From Porphyromonadaceae bacterium (GTDB lineage: Bacteria; Bacteroidota; Bacteroidia; Bacteroidales; CAMTPD01), in contig DLYT01000028.1 of NCBI GenBank assembly GCA_003447595.1, positions 5,858-11,750 on the forward strand: DNA of 5,893 nucleotides. Direction: 5' to 3'. Of the stretch, positions 1-5,810 are shown piece after piece. Positions within the stretch are counted from its first letter, which is position 1; the number at the start of each line of letters is the position of its first letter. A program made the translations under genes and the position numbers. A model generated the notes under the pieces. It was not told the DNA's origin and made no database searches. It saw only the letters and a list, made by a program, of their open reading frames with translations.

Positions 1-635
1 GTGGTCGTATTTACACCTTTTTTTACCACTTCTGTCGCACGAGGTGCTGATGTGGTTGTTGCTGCTTCTGTGGTTGTTGGCACCTTCTCTACTGCTACTG
101 CGTCCGGATTGTAAAACAGCCCATCGGGCGAAGGCAAATAGCAAAGGCGGTTGATGTCTTTTCCGCTTTGATCCACCTCGATGCCGAGTGTCTTTTCCAA
201 CTCAGCCGCCAGGTAGCGAAACATATCATCGTGCATCTCGAGGGTTGCATTTACCCGCATAAAGATCTTGATCCCCTCTCCGCTCGGACTCACGGCTACC
301 AAGACAACTCCCGGCACTTGCTTGGCTTTTTCAAAAACAGCATCCATCTTGTCGCTGCTGATGTGGTCGAAATCGAACACTTTCAGACTGCTCAATTCCT
401 TGAGGTGCTTCTTCTGACGGCCTCCCTCAAACACGCCACCGGGGGTAACTCCGGGTAGCATCTTTTTCAATCGGTCAAACTCGGCCTTGTTTCCCTTTTG
501 CAACTCTGCCTGCATGTGATTGATCGCCTTTGCGTGCGCAGGACTTTTTAGCAACATTACAAACTCCTCTAGTTTGATCTTCTCTCCGTGTACATTGAGC
601 ACGGATCGAAATAACGAAAACAATGTGTTTTTCAT
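1..635 (-). CDS. BT4734-like / VirE N-terminal domain protein (primase-like), 3' end cut off by the window
   Basis: Minus-strand reading frame from ATG at 635-633, open to the window edge: 211 complete codons, no stop, so the C-terminus is missing. Residues about 80-180 look like the BT4734/VirE-N domain (PF08800) of Bacteroidetes: an FDFD strand motif (D88, D90), then VSPSGEGIKIFMRV (115-128), then DQSGKDINRLCYLP (155-168) and FYNPDA. Known of the family: a primase-polymerase-like fold, often ahead of a VirE/DUF3987-type P-loop ATPase domain, in accessory and mobile regions. I infer that D88 and D90 are the metal-binding pair. Residues 1-75 are a charged helical leader with a Gly-Pro-rich turn (PGVTPGGVFEGG). 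After residue 183 comes a Thr/Ala/Val-rich linker, probably leading to the second domain outside the window. The ATG is preceded by an AT-rich stretch without Shine-Dalgarno, usual for Bacteroidetes. Role in replication or defence is unknown. Confident of domain family, not of function. Confidence 0.85.
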   Translation of the reverse strand, partial: MKNTLFSLFRSVLNVHGEKIKLEEFVMLLKSPAHAKAINHMQAELQKGNKAEFDRLKKMLPGVTPGGVFEGGRQKKHLKELSSLKVFDFDHISSDKMDAVFEKAKQVPGVVLVAVSPSGEGIKIFMRVNATLEMHDDMFRYLAAELEKTLGIEVDQSGKDINRLCYLPSPDGLFYNPDAVAVEKVPTTTEAATTTSAPRATEVVKKGVNTT

Positions 636-744
636 CGGTATATATTTAAGTCGTTACATTTTCGTAACACAACAAAGTAAAATCAATTAATCCGAATAGT
701 TTTCTGAATTTTACCGCTCACAAAAAAGCACCTAAATAACTCTA

Positions 745-843
745 CTACTGCATATTAAACACCACCCTACCATTACAAAAAAGAACCAAACAAAGAGCCC
801 CGGATGATAGACCTAACTTAAAAAAGCTAGATATATCAACCAT
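745..843 (-). CDS. Possible small ORF, 32 codons, unknown
   Basis: On the minus strand an ATG at 843-841 follows GGAGGGAAA, the only strong Shine-Dalgarno-like sequence I noticed ahead of a start in this window (spacing about 4 nt from GGAGG). The frame runs 32 codons to a TAG at 747-745. The product starts MVDISSFFKLGLSSG and continues with a short hydrophobic stretch (ALCLVLF) and a polar end (NMQ). It lies between the unknown basic protein gene and the primase-like gene, same strand. I recognise no family. Against it: tiny size, AT-rich non-coding surroundings, and the fact that Bacteroidetes rarely rely on Shine-Dalgarno pairing. A chance ORF is the more likely reading. Confidence 0.2.
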   Translation of the reverse strand: MVDISSFFKLGLSSGALCLVLFCNGRVVFNMQ

Positions 844-878
844 TTTCCCTCCAAAAAGAAAGCAAAAAGGCTCTTTGT
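790..878 (-). repeat. 10-bp inverted repeat with 69-nt spacer, possible minus-strand terminator
   Basis: ACAAAGAGCC at 790-799 is perfectly matched by GGCTCTTTGT at 869-878. Read on the minus strand, downstream of the small basic protein gene, the second arm is followed by TTGGTTCTTTTTT, so a loose Rho-independent terminator is conceivable. The 69-nt spacer is long for one, and a 10-bp match within 100 bp is not rare by chance in a window of this size. Confidence 0.3.
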
Positions 879-924
879 AAAAATCAGAAAATAACCAAAA
901 TAATAAAATTTAAACTAAAAACAT

Positions 925-1353
925 TTATTCATTGGATTTGAGATACTTAACCAACGAATCGCGTTTGATTTTTTTTTTACTTTTGCTCGACCATTGATAC
1001 AAAAAGTTACTCCATAGCTTCTTATCATTCACTACATACCTCTTCTCAATGGCCTCCTTGACAAGATTGCTCATCCCGTAACTATTCAACAGCTCAGGAA
1101 ACTTGACAACCTCCCCATCCGAAGCGATCAATTCGGTGATATCAATTTGCTTCTCGGGCAAGGCATGCCGGTTGTACAATTCGACCTCCATTCTCGTAAA
1201 TCGCATCATCTTTACCAACCCCTCTACAGTCTCCTTTGGCAAAGGCTCGGGTAAGTTTTCTGAATCTGTTGCATGCTTTTCATGACGCAATTGGTTGCGT
1301 TTACTCAACAATGTCATCAGCGACATCACTCTCTTTAAGCTAATAGCCTTCAT
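925..1353 (-). CDS. Small basic protein of unknown function
   Basis: A 142-residue minus-strand frame from ATG (1353-1351) to TAA (927-925). I do not recognise the family. The protein is rich in Lys and appears mostly helical, with no signal peptide or membrane segment, so it should be cytoplasmic. Visible blocks: a Lys/Arg/Met-rich N-terminus (1-24), an acidic-proline spacer with EPLPKETVEGLVKMM (36-50), a central segment with DITELIASDGEV (71-82), an Asn/Tyr/Trp-containing helix region (90-120), and a strongly basic Ser/Lys stretch, SSKSKKKIKRDS (122-133), near the end. Nucleic-acid binding is a plausible guess from charge alone. Met10 and Met13 are alternative starts; the first ATG was kept because it is preceded by a typical AT-rich leader. 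It is divergent from the fimbrial-like operon and upstream of, and co-oriented with, the primase-like gene, so it could be a regulator of either or an accessory protein of the primase locus. Confidence 0.7.
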   Translation of the reverse strand: MKAISLKRVMSLMTLLSKRNQLRHEKHATDSENLPEPLPKETVEGLVKMMRFTRMEVELYNRHALPEKQIDITELIASDGEVVKFPELLNSYGMSNLVKEAIEKRYVVNDKKLWSNFLYQWSSKSKKKIKRDSLVKYLKSNE

Positions 1354-1377
1354 GTTTTAAATTTAATTAGAAGAACG

Positions 1378-1391
1378 GAGCAATATTGCTC
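1378..1391. promoter_or_regulatory. Perfect 14-bp palindrome, candidate operator
   Basis: GAGCAATATTGCTC reads the same on both strands. It lies in the 145-bp region between the divergent genes, 25 bp ahead of the minus-strand start and about 80-90 bp upstream of the predicted rightward transcription start. A further half-site, GAGCAA, occurs at 1471-1476, close to that predicted start. A dimeric regulator could bind here and control one or both directions. About 0.01 perfect 14-bp palindromes are expected by chance in 145 bp. No binding protein can be named. Confidence 0.4.
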
Positions 1392-1433
1392 GCTATTTCT
1401 ATAATATAGCATAATTCTGATTATATTTATATA

Positions 1434-1466
1434 TTTGCAATGTAATGTACTCTGCTTCTACGTTTG
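1434..1466 (+). promoter_or_regulatory. Bacteroidetes-type promoter for the lipoprotein operon
   Basis: TTTG at 1434-1437 and TACGTTTG at 1459-1466 are separated by 21 bp, matching the Bacteroidetes sigma pattern (-33 TTTG, -7 TAnnTTTG). The predicted transcription start is near 1471-1474, leaving a leader of about 26 nt before the ATG at 1499. A second exact -7 match, TATATTTG at 1430-1437, overlaps the upstream box but lacks its own -33 element. The leader (taattaaccaactttaca) has no Shine-Dalgarno. Confidence 0.6.
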
Positions 1467-1498
1467 AAGAGAGCAACCTTTAATTAACCAACTTTACA

Positions 1499-3730
1499 AT
1501 GAAAAAAATTTTCTTTTTGCTTTTTGCCACCCTCTGCTTATCGTGCCAGAATCAGGATTCGGCAATCCTTGGGGAGAATCAGTTTGCAGTGAAGTTTCGC
1601 TATGAAACTTCTGCCGCAGGTGTATTAGACCACGTCAATGCTCTTTTGTACAGTCAAGATGCCCTTCAACACAAGGAGACTAATTTGAATTCGGCCGAAG
1701 GGGTATATACGATCGGAACCGGCGGAAAGGTTGTTGATAAAATCGTGTTTATCGCTGGAAATCACGGTTTGGACTTCACGGCTACCCATCCGAGTTTGAC
1801 CGAATGTAAAGCCTTGACTACGCAACCGGTCGACTTCCAAACCTCGTTTCCGGGTATACACTACACGGCAGAGAAAGAGGCCGGTGACTTGAATGACAAC
1901 CTGATGGATATCGAGCTGATGCGTTCCGTGGCACGTGTGGATGTAATCAAGGATACGCAGCTTGAGGTTGTGATCGACTCATGCGAAATCGCGAACCTGA
2001 TCGACAGAAGTTATGTTTTTCCGGGAAATGCGACTCCACTCACAGGCGCAGAGCTGAAGAAACAAAAGCTCGGAGCGGATGCTTTTACCAATCTCAACAA
2101 TGGAATCGAGGGCTTTGCCTATATTTTTGAAAGCTCGGAAACGGCTCCTGAGGTTACGCTTTACGTTCGCATCAACGGAATCAAAAACAGACTGAAAGCC
2201 ACATTGCCATCGGTCATTGAGCGAAACAAGAAATACGAAATCAAGATTAAGAGCAACGGTGCGGTTATTTACACCTCGCTTTCGATCTTGGATTGGGGCG
2301 ACGGCGGAAGCGTAGACACGCAGCCGGGCGGATTTGTTCCGAAAATAGATCTTTCAACTTCGCAATTGCCTGAAGGGGTAGTTGCATCTGAAACGTTGGA
2401 TACCTTATTTATAGCACCGGATTATTCCGGTGTTTTTGTTTTAGGACTAAATGCCCCGGTAGAAACGGAGGCGAAAGTAGAAAGTTCGCAAATCGGAGTA
2501 GCCGTAGTGCCCGACACGAAAAACAGCTATATCGGGAATCAATTTACGCTTACGGTAGAAAGCAGCAAGATCAATCAGGTAAAGACCTTGATCCCGATGA
2601 TGATTAAATCCAAATCGGAATCTCAATATTACAACAAACAAATCGTGATTGTAAAGCAAGGATATCGCACGTGGTTTAAAAACCTGAGCGCTACCCTATC
2701 GAAAGCTTCTGCCTTGTGGAACGATTACAAAGACGGTTACATTGGAGAGGTTGAAGCCTGGAATGGGTATCAAACCTCAGACATAGCTCGCATTGAAACG
2801 CTATCGGGCGATGAGCAGTTTGACTGGCTCAGGGTAGTGAGCGAAAATGGCGTGAATACCCTCGAGGGTGGTTTTAAACCGAACGACACGGATGCGACAG
2901 GTCAGAATCAGCACAGCGTAGTGACCGTGACCTATACCGACGGTGTGGAAGAGGTATTCACCTTTACACGCAAACGATATGCTTTGCCCGTGATTACGCA
3001 AGGTGGAAAATACTGGAGCAAATACAACATGCGTGGCAATTCGAAGAGCTATACCGATCAGATTGGTTTTGATCGTGATATGGACCGCAATACGTTTTAC
3101 GAGTTTCTGAAAACATGTTCGGACGAAGATTTTATATATTATGCCGGAGCTACGTATAAAGGAAAAAGCACGAACGGACTGTATCTGAAAAGCTGTATTC
3201 CCGACGGTGAAACCACGCCCGTACTTCTTTACGAGGGTTATTCGGATATTCCGGACGGACAAGTGAGCAATGGCCCGGCCGACGCGCACTGCCCCAGTGG
3301 TTTTGAAATGCCCGACAGAGATGCGTGGAATCACATCTGGTACACGGGAGGACAACTGAATTTGCCTGCCTCGGGGGCTACAAATCCTTACAATTCGAGC
3401 GCGGGAAACAACCGCTACGATATACACCGATTTACGCGCAACAATCTTACCATTGATGGGATTGTGGTACCGGAGGTTTCGTTTCTATGCATTACGGACA
3501 TTCGTAATTATCGGGGCGAAACGATGGTGTTTACAGGTCTGGGAAATCAGTCGGCCGATAAAACAATCACATTGGGACAAATCATTATCCCTGTGGTAAC
3601 GACGGGACCTACTCACTTTGTGACCGATTTCAACAACAACAGAAGCAGTTATGGCAACCTGAGCGGACCGGGAGTGCATACGCGCACGATTCGTTGTGTG
3701 AAATCTCCTGTAAATTATGTGATCAATTAA
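1499..3730 (+). CDS. Fimbrillin-like surface lipoprotein with C-terminal FISUMP-like domain
   Basis: 743 residues, ATG to TAA. The N-terminus is a lipoprotein signal, MKKIFFLLFATLCLSC, with Cys16 as the lipidated residue; export to the outer membrane is expected. Residues about 25-270 resemble Bacteroidetes fimbrillin/Mfa-like proteins: a first beta domain, the typical MRSVARVDV strand (141-149) that opens the second, and a closing strand ending in LSILDWGDGG (261-270). Residues about 280-388 and 390-497 look like one or two BACON/Ig-like beta domains, the first ending in IVIVKQGY. Residues about 500-743 resemble a FISUMP (Fibrobacter succinogenes major paralogous) domain: GGKYWSKYNMRG (502-513), CPSGFEMPDRDAW (598-610) and the terminal RTIRCVK (729-735). 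Such architectures are seen in minor or tip components of type V (FimA/Mfa1-like) pili and in surface adhesins; that role is inferred. It is first in a two-gene operon, 9 nt before the metalloprotease gene. The signal has Cys rather than Leu at -3 (CLSC), unusual but also seen in its neighbour. Confidence 0.8.
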   Translation: MKKIFFLLFATLCLSCQNQDSAILGENQFAVKFRYETSAAGVLDHVNALLYSQDALQHKETNLNSAEGVYTIGTGGKVVDKIVFIAGNHGLDFTATHPSLTECKALTTQPVDFQTSFPGIHYTAEKEAGDLNDNLMDIELMRSVARVDVIKDTQLEVVIDSCEIANLIDRSYVFPGNATPLTGAELKKQKLGADAFTNLNNGIEGFAYIFESSETAPEVTLYVRINGIKNRLKATLPSVIERNKKYEIKIKSNGAVIYTSLSILDWGDGGSVDTQPGGFVPKIDLSTSQLPEGVVASETLDTLFIAPDYSGVFVLGLNAPVETEAKVESSQIGVAVVPDTKNSYIGNQFTLTVESSKINQVKTLIPMMIKSKSESQYYNKQIVIVKQGYRTWFKNLSATLSKASALWNDYKDGYIGEVEAWNGYQTSDIARIETLSGDEQFDWLRVVSENGVNTLEGGFKPNDTDATGQNQHSVVTVTYTDGVEEVFTFTRKRYALPVITQGGKYWSKYNMRGNSKSYTDQIGFDRDMDRNTFYEFLKTCSDEDFIYYAGATYKGKSTNGLYLKSCIPDGETTPVLLYEGYSDIPDGQVSNGPADAHCPSGFEMPDRDAWNHIWYTGGQLNLPASGATNPYNSSAGNNRYDIHRFTRNNLTIDGIVVPEVSFLCITDIRNYRGETMVFTGLGNQSADKTITLGQIIIPVVTTGPTHFVTDFNNNRSSYGNLSGPGVHTRTIRCVKSPVNYVIN

Positions 3731-3739
3731 TTACGCGCG

Positions 3740-5656
3740 ATGATGTATAAAAAAACGAACATTCAATCTGTGCAACGCTATCTATTGCTCTCTGTGCTCT
3801 CTGTGCTTTTTCTGCTGTGTAGCGGATGTGCATCGGAGGTTGAGGATGTACTCTCTCAGCGCTTTGCACTCTCCTTCAATTTGCAGCTTACGCCTTCGCA
3901 GCCTTCTTCTTCGCAGCAGTCCTCATTACACCTTTCTTCTTCGCAGTCTTCTTCTGTAGAGCATACACCTGAGGGGACGCAAAAAGGTGGCATGGACGAC
4001 CTCACCGTCATTTACCTGCTAGCTAGAAAAGACGGGACTTTCATTCACGAAATTCAATCAGACTATCATAAAGAGTCGGGCAAAATTGTGATGGAGCCAC
4101 TGCCTACGGGCGACTATCAGATGTATGTATTGGCTTATAGTGAACAACTGCATCAGTCGGGACTAAGAATAAACACGGCAATTGCTTCTACTGAAGACAA
4201 GTGGTTTTTCTTTGAAAACGATGAGATCCCTTTACTGTTTGACGGTGCGCTGTACCACACATCTTATGCTTTTCGCGTGAGCTTGGAAACCGAGGAGACC
4301 TTCGATGTAAAATTGGCTCCGGTGCTGAGTTTTGTCGATGTGCAAAAGGTAGTACCCTCTCCTTATCTGCAAAATTCGATACGCGATATCCGCCTGTCGA
4401 TCGATAAACAATATACATTCTATTCTGAGTTTACGGTAGATGGCACGTTGCAGGGAGAGGCAACCTATAAGGGTGAGCAGTCGATCGGCGAACATACAGA
4501 TTGCTTCTTTATGCCTCAGACTAGCAGCGAGCCTGTAACTATGGACTTTACCATCGAAACGGTAAATCATAAAAACGACGCGTACAGCATGACCGAGACG
4601 ACGCAACTGGCACTCAATACCGGTATGCGTGTAGCGGTGAATCTGGATCTTTCGAATCATCCCGACTCGAAAAACGGAATGTTATATATCAGCAGAGCGT
4701 TTTATGACGAGGAGAATCGTGGACTTATTTTACAAGACGACGAACCGAAATCTATTTTCTACAACGAAGCTGAACGTTCGTTTTATATCCACAAACCCCT
4801 TCAGCTGTCGCTAACTGAGAATAACGAATTGATGAGCCGTTTTTATTCTCCGGTTCCTATTCAGAATGTCTCGGTGTGGTCGTCTGACAAAATCTATGGC
4901 GAGCGTGTTTTGCTAGCCTATTACGATAGCATTCCGGCTTTCTGTGATGCGCGCTTCTCGTTTTCGAATCAAATGCCTGTACAGGAATTTACCATGGAGT
5001 CTAACTCGCGAATACAGTTGACACCGGCAGAGGTACGGGCACTGGCAACTTCGGGCTTGGAGCTGGAATGCAACGATCCGTTCATGGAAAAAATAAAGCA
5101 GATTCAAGCGAAATGGTATATCCGATTCAACAGCTTTGGCGGAGATCCCGATGCCTGGAATGGCGCACCTGCGGGCAACTGGATGGGAATACGCCCGGTG
5201 CATATCAGAGAGTCGATAGCGATATGGCTGAATGCCGGTTATATGTTTACCCTACCTGAGTACGAACAAGAACTGCTGGCCTATCAAGGACTGATATGGG
5301 GAAATGGCGGAGCAACGGACATCGTGGATGTGACCACCATTATTCCGGCCATAACCAGACATAGTGGTTTTAATGTAGGCCTGGTATATACCGGAAATGG
5401 CGTGAACGGCTTAGGCGGAGGAAGAACATGGGGTGTAGCGCAATCTGTTTATTTGCAGCACTACAGCTCCAAATACAATGCAGGTGTAATCTTTCATGAG
5501 CTGGGGCATTGCATAGGCTACTCCCACAGCAGCGGCATGACCTATGGCCCCTGGGCCGGAGAGTTGACAAGCGGCTTTTACATAAACAACCTCGAAAGCC
5601 TCCCGGTAAACTCCCGCAATCATCTAAACTCAAACACCAACCCCAACATCTACTAG
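3740..5656 (+). CDS. FimB/Mfa2-like lipoprotein fused to a C-terminal metzincin-type zinc metalloprotease
   Basis: 638 residues, ATG to TAG. A lipoprotein signal covers residues 1-30 (hydrophobic YLLLSVLSVLFLL, then CSGC with Cys30), followed by acidic SEVEDV, like the Bacteroidetes surface-export signal. Residues 51-84 are a Ser/Gln-rich linker. Residues about 85-135 (DDLTVIYLLARKDGTFI, then PLPTGDYQMYVLAY) match the first beta domain of FimB/Mfa2-type fimbrial anchor proteins; about 190-305 form a second beta domain. Residues 306-450 are unassigned. The C-terminal part (about 450-638) holds VIFHELGHCIGYSH: H586, H590 and H596 as zinc ligands, E587 as the general base, G593 as the turn glycine, the full HExxHxxGxxH metzincin signature. 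SGMTYG (598-603) follows at once and could be the Met-turn. Likely an endopeptidase on the cell surface; the substrate is unknown, possibly the upstream lipoprotein, another pilin or a host protein. A second ATG at 3743 is equally possible as start. The 9-nt gap to the upstream stop suggests cotranscription and coupled translation. Confidence 0.85.
   Translation: MMYKKTNIQSVQRYLLLSVLSVLFLLCSGCASEVEDVLSQRFALSFNLQLTPSQPSSSQQSSLHLSSSQSSSVEHTPEGTQKGGMDDLTVIYLLARKDGTFIHEIQSDYHKESGKIVMEPLPTGDYQMYVLAYSEQLHQSGLRINTAIASTEDKWFFFENDEIPLLFDGALYHTSYAFRVSLETEETFDVKLAPVLSFVDVQKVVPSPYLQNSIRDIRLSIDKQYTFYSEFTVDGTLQGEATYKGEQSIGEHTDCFFMPQTSSEPVTMDFTIETVNHKNDAYSMTETTQLALNTGMRVAVNLDLSNHPDSKNGMLYISRAFYDEENRGLILQDDEPKSIFYNEAERSFYIHKPLQLSLTENNELMSRFYSPVPIQNVSVWSSDKIYGERVLLAYYDSIPAFCDARFSFSNQMPVQEFTMESNSRIQLTPAEVRALATSGLELECNDPFMEKIKQIQAKWYIRFNSFGGDPDAWNGAPAGNWMGIRPVHIRESIAIWLNAGYMFTLPEYEQELLAYQGLIWGNGGATDIVDVTTIIPAITRHSGFNVGLVYTGNGVNGLGGGRTWGVAQSVYLQHYSSKYNAGVIFHELGHCIGYSHSSGMTYGPWAGELTSGFYINNLESLPVNSRNHLNSNTNPNIY
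3787..3807 (+). repeat. 9-bp tandem repeat in the signal-peptide coding region
   Basis: GCTCTCTGT is repeated perfectly head to tail (3787-3795, 3796-3804) with a third partial copy to 3807. It encodes the SVLSVL part of the signal-peptide core. Being a multiple of three, a gain or loss of a unit would lengthen or shorten the hydrophobic core by three residues without shifting frame. Confidence 0.7.
3895..3957 (+). repeat. Imperfect Ser/Gln-coding triplet repeats
   Basis: TTCTTCTTCGCAG occurs at 3904-3916 and again at 3934-3946, exactly 30 bp apart, and the core TTCGCAG also at 3895-3901. TCTTCTTCTG follows at 3948-3957. The reading frame turns this into the Ser/Gln-rich linker after the lipidated cysteine. 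All periods are multiples of three, so recombination between copies would change linker length in frame. Confidence 0.65.
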
Positions 5657-5689
5657 TATCACAACAACAAATCACATTTGCTGATACTA
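5654..5689 (+). repeat. Stem-loop beginning at the stop codon of the metalloprotease gene
   Basis: TAGTATCA (5654-5661), starting with the TAG stop itself, pairs perfectly with TGATACTA (5682-5689). Inside the 20-nt loop CAAAT (5668-5672) can pair with ATTTG (5676-5680). No T-run follows, so this is not a simple terminator. A short 3' mRNA structure is possible; chance is not excluded. Confidence 0.35.
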
Positions 5690-5762
5690 CGAATACTGCT
5701 GCTATTACTGCTCATGCTACTAATACTGCTAATATTAATACGACTAAGACTACTAATACTGC
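5678..5762 (+). repeat. Degenerate ACT/GCT/AAT triplet tract
   Basis: A three-base periodicity runs from about 5678 to 5762, built from variants of act, gct and aat. CTACTAATACTGC recurs at 5717-5729 and 5750-5762 (33 bp apart), and AATACTGC is found three times (5692, 5722, 5755). In the frame of the preceding gene every codon of this tract is Leu, Ile, Met or Arg; in the next frame it gives Thr/Ala/Asn. The tract is low-complexity DNA without a recognised gene. Confidence 0.7.
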
Positions 5763-5810
5763 CGGCACAATCTCTATTGGTTTAGATGATTATGCCGGCA
5801 GTTTGTTTAT
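5758..5810 (+). terminator. Probable Rho-independent terminator of the lipoprotein operon
   Basis: ACTGCCGGCA (5758-5767) and TGCCGGCAGT (5793-5802) form a perfect, GC-rich 10-bp stem around a 25-nt loop, followed by TTTGTTTAT. It lies 102 bp beyond the stop of the second operon gene. The T-tract is interrupted and the loop is long, so efficiency is uncertain, but position and stem composition fit an operon end. Confidence 0.55.

Larger units (their letters stand above)
636..924. other. AT-rich intergenic gap between two minus-strand genes
   Basis: This 289-bp gap is rich in A and T with many A-runs on the plus strand. It contains the inverted repeat and the possible small ORF listed separately. 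It would hold the promoter of the primase-like gene, but I see no clear one: TTACTTTG on the minus strand (680-673) is one base off the Bacteroidetes -7 pattern TAnnTTTG, and no TTTG lies at the right distance upstream. No tRNA, IS end or CRISPR-like repeat was seen. Confidence 0.6.

Noticed and set aside
168..458. 96-codon plus-strand frame at the left end
   Set aside because: Antisense shadow of the BT4734/VirE-N gene, whose minus-strand product has clear family motifs.
636..924. Insertion-sequence or att-site remnant suggested by the 10-bp inverted repeat
   Set aside because: No transposase fragment, no target duplication and only a 10-bp match; a chance repeat or weak terminator is simpler.
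2801..3427. 208-codon minus-strand frame inside the first lipoprotein gene
   Set aside because: Antisense shadow of a clearly coding region; composition rich in Arg/Ile/Val without a recognisable motif.
4232..4660. 142-codon minus-strand frame in the protease gene
   Set aside because: Antisense shadow; no motif, and the plus-strand gene is continuous here.
5370..5675. Cys-rich minus-strand frames opposite the zinc-site region
   Set aside because: The cysteines come from reading Gly/Ala/Ser-rich coding DNA antisense; there is no promoter or leader signal.
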